The notes: generated by a model from the letters alone, not told the origin. A DNA stretch of 32,980 nt from Halovivax sp. (GCA_007119345.1 SKPV01000182.1:1-32980); one strand, 5' to 3'; counted from the stretch's first letter, positions 15,733 through 22,704 are shown. Numbers and translations: made by a program.

Positions 15733-16860
15733 ATGAGCGACACGCGCGCGTTCTGTCCCCGTTGCGGGGATCCGGTTCCCGACCGTCCGTCGAGCGAGGT
15801 CCCGGGAGCGGCGGATCCGCTTCGCCCGTCTGCGACGGTCGAACTCTGTGACGCGTGTTACTTCGACGACTTCGACTTCGTGGACGCGCCCGACCGGATC
15901 GACGTCCGGGTCTGCTCGCAGTGCGGCGCGGTCCACCGGGGCAGGCGCTGGGTCGACGTCGGCGCCGAGGACTACACGGACGTCGCGATCGACGAGGTCG
16001 CCGACGCCCTCGGCGTCCACGTCGACGTCGCGGACGTCGCCTGGCAGGTCGAGCCCGAGCAGGTCGATCCCAACACGATCCGGATGCACTGTTGCTTCAC
16101 CGGGACCGTCCGCGGCGAACCGGTCGAGGACCACGTCGTCGTCCCCGTGCGAATCGCCCGCCAGACCTGTACCCGCTGCGGGCGGATCGCCGGCGACTAC
16201 TACGCCAGCGTCGTCCAGTTACGGGCCGCGAACCGCGCGCCGACGAGCGAGGAGGTCGAGCGCACGAAGACCATCGCGAACCGGGTGGTCGCCGACATGG
16301 AGGCGACGGGCGACCGCAACGCGTTCGTCACCGAGATGAGCGAGGTCGACGAGGGACTGAACGTCAAGGTCTCGACCAACAAGATCGGCAAGAAGATCGC
16401 GAACAAGGTCGTCGAGGAGTTCGGCGGGAGCGTCACCGATTCGGAGACGCTCGTCACCGAGGACGAGGACGGCAACGAGGTCTACCGCGTGACGTTCGCC
16501 GTCCGGCTGCCGCCGTTCACGCCGGGCGACGTCATCGACCTCGCCGACGACGACGGCGGGCCCGTGCTCGTCCGGAGCGCCCGGGGCAACCTCAAGGGGC
16601 TCCGCGTCACGACCGGCGAGCGCTACGAAGCGAGCTACGAGGAGGGAAACGCCCCCGAGGCTCGCAAGCTCGGAGAGATCGACGACGCCGTCGAGACCAC
16701 CGTCGTCGCGGTCGAGGACGCGAACGCGGTCCAGGTGCTCGATCCCGAAACGTACGAGGCGAAGACGATCGCCCGGCCCGACTACTTCGATCCCGAGGCG
16801 GAGACGGTTCCCGTCCTGAAGAGTCGCGCCGGTCTCCACGTCCTCCCGGACGATGACTGA
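15733..16860 (+). CDS. nmd3: NMD3-family ribosome biogenesis protein
   Basis: This 375-residue archaeal homologue of the eukaryotic 60S export adaptor Nmd3 probably acts on the large ribosomal subunit. Zinc-binding pairs are visible: Cys8/Cys11 (FCPRCG), Cys39/Cys42 (LCDACY), Cys61/Cys64 (VCSQCG) and CTRCG near residue 150. This is the multi-CxxC N-terminal domain of the family. The KVSTNKIGKKIANKVVEEFG block (about 212-231) is its second hallmark. The C-terminal OB/SH3-like part is beta-rich. Archaea have no nuclear export, so the role is more likely subunit maturation or rescue. It overlaps taw2 by 8 bases, indicating one transcript. Confidence 0.9.
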   Translation: MSDTRAFCPRCGDPVPDRPSSEVPGAADPLRPSATVELCDACYFDDFDFVDAPDRIDVRVCSQCGAVHRGRRWVDVGAEDYTDVAIDEVADALGVHVDVADVAWQVEPEQVDPNTIRMHCCFTGTVRGEPVEDHVVVPVRIARQTCTRCGRIAGDYYASVVQLRAANRAPTSEEVERTKTIANRVVADMEATGDRNAFVTEMSEVDEGLNVKVSTNKIGKKIANKVVEEFGGSVTDSETLVTEDEDGNEVYRVTFAVRLPPFTPGDVIDLADDDGGPVLVRSARGNLKGLRVTTGERYEASYEEGNAPEARKLGEIDDAVETTVVAVEDANAVQVLDPETYEAKTIARPDYFDPEAETVPVLKSRAGLHVLPDDD

Positions 16861-17977
16861 GGAGGAGCGGCGGGACGGGATCGGGACCGGACCGCCGGCG
16901 GAGCCGGCCGAGAGGGCCGACGATCGGCCGCTCGCCGCCGTCGTCCCCAAACCCGAGGCCGAGATCGCCATCGAGTCCCTCCGGGCGGAGGGCGTCTACG
17001 ACGGGGATCGGCGAGTCCGCGAGTACGACGCGAACCACGTCGCCCTGCCGGTCACCGAGCCCCCGTCGGAGCCGCGCGTCCGCGAGGTCGTCCGGCAGGT
17101 CGATCCCGACTACCGGACGCGGGACCTCGAGGGACTGCTCGCCGAGCGCGGCTGGAGCGACGCGGCGCTCGCCACGGCGCCGGGGTCGTGGGCGGTCGTC
17201 GGGAGCGTCGTGCTCGTCACGCTCCCCGACGACTGTGCGGACGAGGACGACGTCGCCGACGCGCTGCTGGAACTCCACGGCGGCGCCGAGACCGTGCTCG
17301 CCGACGAGGGCGTCTCGGGCACGTTCCGCGAACCCGCGACGCGCCACCTGGCGGGCGAGCGCGACACCGAAACGGTCCACGTCGAACACGGGACCCGCTA
17401 CGCCCTCGATCCGGCGGCGGTCATGTTCTCGCCCGGCAACGAGGCCGAACGGGTGCGCATGGGCGACGTCGTCGAGGCGGGCGAGACCGTCTTCGACATG
17501 TTCGCCGGGATCGGCTACTTCACGCTCCCGATGGCCCGCGCCGGCGCGCGGGTGACGGCGACGGAGGCGAACCCGACGGCGTTCCGGTACCTGCTCGAGA
17601 ATGCGGCGCTCAACGACGTCACCGACCGGGTGGACGCCTACCGGACCGACTGCCGCGAGCTCGCGGACGAGCTCTCCGTCGATCGCGTCGTGATGGGCTA
17701 CTACGGCGAGGCCGACGGGACGGACGACGCGGGCCACGGCTCGCGGACCGACGAAGCCGAGGCGTTTCTTCCGGCCGCCCTCTCCGCGCTCGAACCGGGC
17801 GGAACCGTCCACTACCACGAGGCGACGCCCGAGGCGCGCTGCTGGGAGCGCCCGCTCTCCAGGCTCGAATCGGCCGGTCGCCAGGCCGGCCGCGACCTCG
17901 CCGTCCGCGAGAAGCGGCGGGTCAAGACCCACAGCGCCGGCGTCGTCCACGTCGTCGTCGACGCCGAGGTCGAGTGA
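16853..17977 (+). CDS. taw2: tRNA(Phe) wyosine-pathway aminocarboxypropyltransferase Taw2 (Trm5/TYW2 family)
   Basis: This 374-residue SAM-dependent enzyme of the Trm5/TYW2 family probably transfers the 3-amino-3-carboxypropyl group to position 37 of tRNA-Phe. The class I methyltransferase-like core has motif I in VFDMFAGIGYFTLPMARAGA (about 214-233), then ATEANPTAFRYLLENAALND. After that comes DRVVMGYYGEA: the MGY replaces the NLP/NPP of Trm5 and is the Taw2/TYW2 signature. HYHEATPE and a terminal KTHSAGVVHVVVD follow as in Taw2. An ordinary Trm5 is a less likely alternative. The ATG is inside the nmd3 3' end (ATGACTGA overlap). The last codons run into a 26-bp tandem repeat. Confidence 0.8.
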   Translation: MTEEERRDGIGTGPPAEPAERADDRPLAAVVPKPEAEIAIESLRAEGVYDGDRRVREYDANHVALPVTEPPSEPRVREVVRQVDPDYRTRDLEGLLAERGWSDAALATAPGSWAVVGSVVLVTLPDDCADEDDVADALLELHGGAETVLADEGVSGTFREPATRHLAGERDTETVHVEHGTRYALDPAAVMFSPGNEAERVRMGDVVEAGETVFDMFAGIGYFTLPMARAGARVTATEANPTAFRYLLENAALNDVTDRVDAYRTDCRELADELSVDRVVMGYYGEADGTDDAGHGSRTDEAEAFLPAALSALEPGGTVHYHEATPEARCWERPLSRLESAGRQAGRDLAVREKRRVKTHSAGVVHVVVDAEVE

Positions 17978-18050
17978 TCGGGCGGGTCGCCGAGGTCGGG
18001 TGATCGGACGGGTCGCCGAGGTCGGGCGATCGGGCGGGTCGCCGAAGGCC
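17975..18050. repeat. 26-bp tandem array at the taw2 stop
   Basis: Three copies start at 17975, 18001 and 18027 and share GATCGG(G/A)CGGGTCGCCGA. The first copy begins with the taw2 stop codon itself. The 3' end of taw2 (GCCGAGGTCGAG) resembles the repeat end, so the array probably grew by slippage from the gene tail. One copy has GGACGG in place of GGGCGG. Confidence 0.85.
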
Positions 18051-18162
18051 GTCGCGTCAGCGGTGGCGATTATTTTCGACGAACGAGCCCACCGCGTCGA
18101 CGGAGGCGTACGCGGGGTCGCGGTCGAGACATTCATGCTACCCGAGTACGAGGTCTCTTCGT

Positions 18163-18249
18163 ATGAACTCGAACCAGATCATCGCGCTCCTGTTCGCGTT
18201 CCTCATGGTGTCGTCGATGGTCGCCTGGGGCGCGATGTACGTCTTCTGA
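18163..18249 (+). CDS. 28-residue membrane microprotein
   Basis: ATG to TGA encodes MNSNQIIALLFAFLMVSSMV followed by AWGAMYVF, a single perfect transmembrane helix with an N-terminal polar cap. Such 28-32 residue single-helix proteins occur in haloarchaea, and this one has the composition of a real membrane peptide rather than of random GC-rich DNA (no Arg, no Pro). It follows taw2 by 185 bp and is convergent with the helicase gene. Possible roles include a small accessory subunit of a membrane complex; none can be assigned. No convincing box A is seen. The nearest AT-rich tract (ATTATTTTCG) is at about 18068-18077. Confidence 0.55.
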   Translation: MNSNQIIALLFAFLMVSSMVAWGAMYVF

Positions 18250-18303
18250 GGCGGTACGTCTTCTACGGGGAGCGTCTCGCGCGCCGAGAGCGAGTTCCCG
18301 ACC

Positions 18304-20232
18304 CTAGCCGTCGGTGTCCCAGACGTCGGCCAGCGGTCGCGAGCGAGATCTTCGAGCGGATCCCGACGAGCGGGAGTCGCGGCCCGAGGTCGAGGCGTCC
18401 GAACTCCCGGTCGTCGCGGACGAGCGCCTCGATTCGGAGTCGCGCGCCGGCTCGATCCGCGACGGTCGCACCGATCCCGATCCACCCGCGCCGGCGATCG
18501 AGTCCGGCCCCGCGGCGGCGCTGGAGTCGCCAACCGCCGCGGCGGGGTCGAACGCCGGCAGATCGGGGACGCTCATCCGGTCGACCTGTTCTGCGAACCA
18601 GTCTGGCATGTCGCTTCGGGCGCGCTCGAAACAGTCGAGCAGGCTCGAGTCGGCGAGGTAGGTCGAGCCGTGGTCGTCCGGCGCGCGAATCACGCGGCCG
18701 CAGGCCTGGATGACGGTGCGGAGGGTGGCCCGGTAGTACCAGGCCCACTGGCCGTCCTCCAGGCGGTGGGCGACCCGCGAGTCGCTGGTGTTGAGGAAGG
18801 GCGCCTTGCACAGCACCTGCCAGCGCGCGAGGTCGCCCTTGAGGTCGAGGGCCTCCTCCATCTTCACCGAGAGGAAGACGTCGGGCTCCTCGCTCGCCTT
18901 CCAGCGTTCGAGGGCGGCGTCGCGGTCCTCGCGGTCGTGGGCGCGGACCCGCGCGCCGACGCCGAAGTCGGAGAGTAACTCGGCGAGGCGCTCCTGGATG
19001 TCGTAGGAGTGGGCGTGGACGATCCCCTTCTCGTCGGGGTGGGCCGCCATGATCCGGACGATGGTTCGGGCGACCTTCGGGAGCGTCTCCCCGCGGTGCT
19101 CGTAGGTCATCTTTCCCTGCGTGACGTCGTACAGCGGGCGGTTCTCGACCGGGAACGTGTGGCCGACGTCGACGAGCGCGACGTCCGCGGGATGCAGCCC
19201 GAGCTGGCGACAGAACGCCTCCTTGTTGAGGATCGTGGCCGACAGCAGCGCGAACTTGTTGCCCCGGTCCCAGACGGTGTGCTGGAGGTATCGCTCCGGG
19301 TTCATCGGCTTGATCGTGACGGGGCCCCCCGGCGGAGGCTCCCCTCCGGGCACCTCCTCGTCGGCGTCCGTCGACGCCCCGTCCGCCGATTGCTGGTCGA
19401 CCAGCCACGTCGTCGGGCTCTGGGGATCGCGGTAGTCCGAGACGAACCAGTCGAGCTCGCCGATCAGCTCCTGGAGTCGGTCGCGCTCGCGCACCTCGGT
19501 CGCCGAGAGGGCGTCCTCGCCGAGCAGTTCGTCCTTCCGGCGGCGACAGACGCCGGCGAGGTTCTCGGCGTAGCGGGCCGCCCGCTCGAGGGGATCGTCG
19601 TCTGCGGCCGCGAGGTCCGGGACCCGGAGCTCGTCCCAGAAGGGGACGGTCCACGGGCCGAGGTGGATCGTCGCGTACATCTCGGCCCACTCCGCGAGCC
19701 CGTGGGCCTCGTCGACGACGACGACGTCGCGCGTGCGAAAGACCTCGCTGCCGGCGGTTTGCATGAAGTAGGCGAGCGTCATCGCGGCGATCTCGCGGTT
19801 CGAGGCGATCGCCCGGTCCGAGAAGTACGGACACCGGTGGCGGACGTCGCAGTCGTAGCCGCGCTCGCGGACGCACGGGGCCTGGTTCACCGGCGTCTCC
19901 TCCTCGCCCGGGAGGATGCAGGTGTAGTTCGACTTTCCGCGGATGACGTTGAGATCGTCCAGGAGCTCGTCGTCGGCGACGTCGTCGAGCTGGGAGACCT
20001 GCGGCGTCGTGTAGTAGGCGCCGGCGGCCTCGCTCGGGTCGGCCTCCTCGACCGTCCGAGCGCAGCCCGCGATGGCGCGCGCGAGCAGGGACTTGCCGCT
20101 GCCCGTCGGCGCCCGAACGAAGACCACGTCGTTGCCGGCCGCGAAGGCGTCGCGAACGTCCCGGAGGGCCTGTTCCTGGTTCCCGCGGTAACTCGGCGCG
20201 GGGAAGGCGTCGAAGATCCGCTCTGGATTCAC
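18304..20232 (-). CDS. XPD/Rad3-like (DinG-type) Fe-S ATP-dependent DNA helicase
   Basis: This 642-residue superfamily 2 helicase belongs to the Rad3/XPD-DinG group and probably unwinds DNA 5'-3' in repair. Walker A is APTGSGKS (41-48). Four cysteines (105, 120, 128, 134) between Walker A and B form the expected 4Fe-4S site. The DEAH box is at 174-177. LLSATILN, VHAHSYDIQERL (motif IV-like) and TVIQACGRVIRAPDDHG (motif VI, with QxxGRxxR) follow. The last 80 residues are a Ser/Arg/Asp-rich disordered tail ending RPLADVWDTDG. The start is a GTG at 20232: it gives VNPERIFDAFPAPSYRGNQ, the family N terminus, with a TTTAGG box A about 26 bases upstream. Longer forms would translate the promoter. 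Confidence 0.9.
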   Translation of the reverse strand: MNPERIFDAFPAPSYRGNQEQALRDVRDAFAAGNDVVFVRAPTGSGKSLLARAIAGCARTVEEADPSEAAGAYYTTPQVSQLDDVADDELLDDLNVIRGKSNYTCILPGEEETPVNQAPCVRERGYDCDVRHRCPYFSDRAIASNREIAAMTLAYFMQTAGSEVFRTRDVVVVDEAHGLAEWAEMYATIHLGPWTVPFWDELRVPDLAAADDDPLERAARYAENLAGVCRRRKDELLGEDALSATEVRERDRLQELIGELDWFVSDYRDPQSPTTWLVDQQSADGASTDADEEVPGGEPPPGGPVTIKPMNPERYLQHTVWDRGNKFALLSATILNKEAFCRQLGLHPADVALVDVGHTFPVENRPLYDVTQGKMTYEHRGETLPKVARTIVRIMAAHPDEKGIVHAHSYDIQERLAELLSDFGVGARVRAHDREDRDAALERWKASEEPDVFLSVKMEEALDLKGDLARWQVLCKAPFLNTSDSRVAHRLEDGQWAWYYRATLRTVIQACGRVIRAPDDHGSTYLADSSLLDCFERARSDMPDWFAEQVDRMSVPDLPAFDPAAAVGDSSAAAGPDSIAGAGGSGSVRPSRIEPARDSESRRSSATTGSSDASTSGRDSRSSGSARRSRSRPLADVWDTDG

Positions 20233-20257
20233 CGTTCGGGTAGGCGGCCGGCGTCGT

Positions 20258-20266
20258 CCTAAATGC
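20258..20266 (-). promoter_or_regulatory. Box A of the helicase
   Basis: GCATTTAGG on the minus strand, 26-34 bases before the GTG at 20232. It fixes this GTG as the start. Confidence 0.55.
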
Positions 20267-20348
20267 TGCGACTGTCGATCGCGCCGACCGGTCCGGACCG
20301 CACGGATCGCCGGACGAAACCGCCACCTACCGCCGGGTAACCGACTGA

Positions 20349-20357
20349 TTACGAATA
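20349..20357 (+). promoter_or_regulatory. Box A-like element of the tRNA-like gene
   Basis: TTACGAATA lies 27-35 bases before the first base of the acceptor stem (20384), the normal spacing for an archaeal stable-RNA promoter. Confidence 0.45.
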
Positions 20358-20383
20358 CGGTCGCGGCCATCGAATCGAAGCGA

Positions 20384-20471
20384 GGAAGGGTCGCTCAGTG
20401 GCAGAGCACCGCGGCGCCTTTGGCCCGCGGCGGCCATCCGGCCGCGTGGCGTTCGAATCCCACCCCTTCCG
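20384..20471 (+). tRNA. tRNA-like gene, 88 nt, isotype unresolved
   Basis: Perfect 7-bp acceptor halves GGAAGGG (20384-20390) and CCCTTCC (20464-20470) enclose a canonical D arm (GCTC, loop AGTGGCA with the GG pair, GAGC). The T loop is standard (TTCGAAT) and G is the discriminator. The middle is abnormal. CCGCGG...CCGCGG pairs around a 10-nt CGCCTTTGGC that cannot form a 7-nt anticodon loop with T at position 33. CGGCC-ATCC-GGCCG forms a type II-like variable arm. The T stem GTGG(C)G/CCCAC has an extra C. A box A-like tract and a following T run suggest transcription. It may be a degenerate type II tRNA, a tRNA with an unusual intron, or a tRNA-like RNA. Confidence 0.55.
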
Positions 20472-20476
20472 CTTTT
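20472..20476 (+). terminator. Oligo-T terminator after the tRNA-like gene
   Basis: CTTTT immediately follows the discriminator base, the usual archaeal stable-RNA termination signal. Confidence 0.45.
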
Positions 20477-20478
20477 AG

Positions 20479-20682
20479 CGCGATTCGGAGCGCCCGCGGC
20501 GCGAGAATCGCGAATACGCGAACGGGGAACGAAGTGACCCGTGAGCGGCGAGGCGCGAACGCAGTGAGCGCCTCGGAAATGCGAGCGGTGACCGAAGGGA
20601 ACCGCGAGCGGCGAGGATCGAGCGAGCCGGGCGAGCGAGATCCTCGGAAACGTGAACGGTGAGCGAAGCGAGCCGTGAGCGG
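20479..20682. repeat. Hairpin repeat array, three hairpins with 36-nt linkers
   Basis: Stems are CGCGATTC/GAATCGCG (20479-20486/20505-20512), CGAGGCGC/GCGCCTCG (20549-20556/20568-20575, loop GAACGCAGTGA) and CGAGGATC/GATCCTCG (20612-20619/20639-20646). Between them and after the last are segments of exactly 36 nt (20513-20548, 20576-20611, 20647-20682). These share the pattern CGNGANCGG-GANCGAAG-GA-CCGNGAGCGG. All stems are 8 bp and perfect although their sequences differ. The array fills the 320-bp gap after the tRNA-like gene, and no protein gene is seen there. Confidence 0.85.
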
Positions 20683-20791
20683 CGTGGCACGGTCGAAGCG
20701 AGTCCCGTCGGTATCGCGCGCGACGACCGGAAGGGACCGCGGATGGCGAGGGTCTCGGGGCGCCCAACCGCGGAGAGCGGCGGATCGTCGG

Positions 20792-21076
20792 CTACCCGTC
20801 GGCGCCCTCCGCGTCCTCCGCCTGCGGATCCTCGGCGACCGGACGGTCCTCGTGATCGAGGTCGCGCTCGGCCAGCACCTCGACGTCCGCGGGCGAGGGT
20901 TCCTCGGGGAGCGCGTCGATACACGGGAAACAGAGCTGGTAGGTCGTCCCGTCCTCGAACTCCAGGGTCAGCCCCGTTCCCCCGGTCGCGCGGCGCTCGT
21001 CGAACGACCAGACGTTGGCGATGCCGCCGGCCACCGTGACCCGGCGGTCGCAGCCGTCGCAGCTGGCGACGCTCAT
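20792..21076 (-). CDS. Small zinc-ribbon-like haloarchaeal protein
   Basis: This 94-residue protein has two cysteine pairs that can bind zinc: CDGC (residues 6-9) and CFPC (about 49-52). Between them lies a beta-rich core (VTVAGGIANVWSF, LTLEFEDGTTYQL). The C-terminal 40 residues are acidic and disordered. It resembles a haloarchaeal DUF I remember as DUF7561, but I am not sure of the number. No function is known. The ATG at 21076 starts directly before the first Cys pair. It is divergent from the YkgJ-family gene, with 122 bp between the starts. Confidence 0.75.
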   Translation of the reverse strand: MSVASCDGCDRRVTVAGGIANVWSFDERRATGGTGLTLEFEDGTTYQLCFPCIDALPEEPSPADVEVLAERDLDHEDRPVAEDPQAEDAEGADG

Positions 21077-21170
21077 GGTCGACGGTCCGCCGCGCCGACT
21101 GAAAGTCGTTCCGCCGGCCCGACGGATCCCGACGGGTGCGCTCGACCGTCGTTCCCGGCCGGGGCGAGCG

Positions 21171-21177
21171 TTTTACG
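21171..21177 (+). promoter_or_regulatory. Box A of the YkgJ-family gene
   Basis: TTTTACG lies 22-28 bases before the ATG at 21199. Confidence 0.55.
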
Positions 21178-21198
21178 CCGCGACGACGAACGGCGCCC

Positions 21199-22152
21199 AT
21201 GGAACTGCGCTGTCGGGGCTGTGCGGGCTGCTGTCTCGACTGGCGACCGCTGGTCGCGGACGCCGAAATCGGCGGGCCGGACCACGAGCGCAGGGGCTCC
21301 TACCCCCCGCTCGACGGGACCTACAACCTCGTGCCGCTCGAGCGCGACGAGATCCGGGCCGTCCTCGACGCGGGCCTCGCCGACGCGCTGACGCCGCGGC
21401 TGTGGGCCGCCGGCCCGGACGATCCCCACGTCGAGGTGGGCGGCCACCGGGTAGCCGCGGTCGCGGGTCGGCCGGCCTTCTTCGTCGGCCTGCGAAAACC
21501 GCCGAAGCCCGTCGCCCCGTTCGACCGCGACGAGGCGAGCTGGCTGCCGACCTGCGTCTTCCTCGATCCGGAGACGCTGCAGTGTCGGATCCACGAAGAC
21601 GATCTGTACCCGGCGGAGTGCGCCGACTACCCCTCCCACAACCTCGCGCTCGGTCTGGAGAGCGAGTGCGAGCGGGTCGAAACCGCGTTCGGCGGCGAGC
21701 GGCTCCTGTCCGACGACGTCGACCGGGACGCGGGCGAGCGGTTGTTGTTGGGCCCGCAGGCGATCGGGGGGAAGGTGTTCTGTCATCCACGCCCCGACGA
21801 GATCGGGGACGCCGTCGACCGGCTGGCGAGCGAGGTGTCGAGCGAATCGAGGCGTCTCGGACGCGCGAGCGGTGAAGCCGCGAGCGGCGACGCCGCACGC
21901 GAGGACCGCGCGGAGTTCGTCGCCGTCGCCGCGGCGTCGAGCCCGGGGACGCTCGCGATCTCCGACCACCACTACGAAGCGGCCCGCGAGCGGGCGCTCG
22001 CGGCGTCGTCCTGGGTCGGCGAGGCGATCGCCGAGTGGACGCGACTGGCGGACGCGGGCGCCGACGCGGACGCCGACCTGGCCGCCCGCGTCGAGGACGA
22101 GCGCGGGGCGCCACCCACGCCCGGCTGGACGGCGATCGATGACGACGAGTAA
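21199..22152 (+). CDS. YkgJ-family cysteine-cluster protein
   Basis: This 317-residue protein opens with the YkgJ/Fe-S-type cluster: CRGCAGCCLDW (Cys5, 8, 11, 12). It carries the second cluster CVFLDPETLQCRIHEDDLYP then AECADYP around residues 116-144. The family is thought to bind zinc or an Fe-S cluster; no reaction is established. The C-terminal half is an acidic helical extension. Residues about 213-235 (SEVSSESRRLGRASGEAASG) are Ser/Arg-rich, unlike the rest, and their DNA resembles the dispersed hairpin repeat, suggesting an in-frame insertion. The start is supported by the box A. Confidence 0.8.
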   Translation: MELRCRGCAGCCLDWRPLVADAEIGGPDHERRGSYPPLDGTYNLVPLERDEIRAVLDAGLADALTPRLWAAGPDDPHVEVGGHRVAAVAGRPAFFVGLRKPPKPVAPFDRDEASWLPTCVFLDPETLQCRIHEDDLYPAECADYPSHNLALGLESECERVETAFGGERLLSDDVDRDAGERLLLGPQAIGGKVFCHPRPDEIGDAVDRLASEVSSESRRLGRASGEAASGDAAREDRAEFVAVAAASSPGTLAISDHHYEAARERALAASSWVGEAIAEWTRLADAGADADADLAARVEDERGAPPTPGWTAIDDDE

Positions 22153-22224
22153 TCGATCCACGGCCGGGCGACCGGAGCGACGGCTATCCGTGCGGGGATC
22201 GAACGGCCGAGAATGCGGCCGTCA

Positions 22225-22398
22225 CTAGTTCGACTTGATCTCTTCGAACTGGCTCAACAACGCTTCCGTCGAGTCGCCGGAGTCGTACTCGACCTCGCCG
22301 TGATAGATGGTCCGCTCGTCGTCGAAGTCGGCGTCGACCCTCGAGGCTTGCATCTCGCGGCGCTCGTGCTCGTCCTCATCATAGGCACCCATTGACAT
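22225..22398 (-). CDS. DUF5786 small haloarchaeal protein
   Basis: This is a 57-residue, extremely acidic protein. MSMGAYDEDEHERREMQASR, then VDADFDDERTIYHGEVEYDS and GDSTEALLSQFEEIKS, matches the haloarchaea-specific DUF5786 family along its whole length. The function is unknown. The ATG at 22398 begins the family-typical MSMGAYD. Upstream extension gives unrelated residues and was rejected. The most AT-rich tract upstream (TTGATATC, about 22430-22437) would give a short leader of roughly 5-10 bases. Downstream of it are the YkgJ gene (convergent) and, upstream, a 306-bp repeat-rich gap. Confidence 0.85.
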   Translation of the reverse strand: MSMGAYDEDEHERREMQASRVDADFDDERTIYHGEVEYDSGDSTEALLSQFEEIKSN

Positions 22399-22516
22399 GG
22401 TAAGTGTACACACCGTAGGCAGTTCACAGATATCAATGTAACGGTCGTTCACACCCCTAACGGCGCTGTACGAAACGTTCGGTCGGTTTCGTTCCGGTCG
22501 CTTCGGTCGCATCGAC

Positions 22517-22609
22517 GCGGCTCTCGCTCACTTCGTCCGTCATCGGACGCGCAGCTCGCGGCTCTCGCTCACACCATCCGTCACCGGACGCGCAGCTCGC
22601 GGCTCCCTC
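22517..22609. repeat. 41-bp tandem repeat, two and a third copies
   Basis: The units start at 22517, 22558 and 22599 with GCGGCTC and contain GTCCGTCA/ATCCGTCA and CGGACGCGCAGCTCGC. Period is exactly 41, the same as the unrelated array at 13384. It lies upstream of DUF5786 and DUF5784 in their divergent gap (22399-22704). Confidence 0.75.
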
Positions 22610-22628
22610 CGGTCGCCGCTCGCGTCCA

Positions 22629-22663
22629 CGAGGTTCTCGCGAACGGAGTGAGCGAGAACCTCG
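22629..22663. repeat. Solitary 12-bp hairpin of the repeat family
   Basis: CGAGGTTCTCGC (22629-22640), loop GAACGGAGTGA, GCGAGAACCTCG (22652-22663). The loop is identical to that of the element at 3643-3654 apart from the leading C, while the stem is longer and different in its inner part. It ends 11 bases before the DUF5784 box A. Confidence 0.8.
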
Positions 22664-22674
22664 CAACCGAAGAC

Positions 22675-22682
22675 GTATCAAT
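22675..22682 (+). promoter_or_regulatory. Box A of the DUF5784 gene
   Basis: GTATCAAT lies 23-30 bases before the GTG at 22705. It supports that codon as a leaderless start. Confidence 0.5.
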
Positions 22683-22704
22683 CGCTGCTGTCGTATCGAC
22701 CCCC

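Noticed and set aside
18263..20326. Second long minus-strand frame overlapping the helicase.
   Set aside because: Translation is Arg/Pro/Gly-rich without motifs. The helicase frame carries all the conserved motifs.
20384..20471. Selenocysteine or pyrrolysine tRNA, suggested by the GGAAG...CTTCC ends, G discriminator and long variable arm.
   Set aside because: No TCA or CTA anticodon can be placed, the D stem is only 4 bp, and no selenocysteine or pyrrolysine genes are seen.
20479..20682. Possible CRISPR array because of the 36-nt period element.
   Set aside because: The 36-nt segments are diverged from one another, the intervening units are palindromes rather than unique spacers, and no cas gene is in the window.
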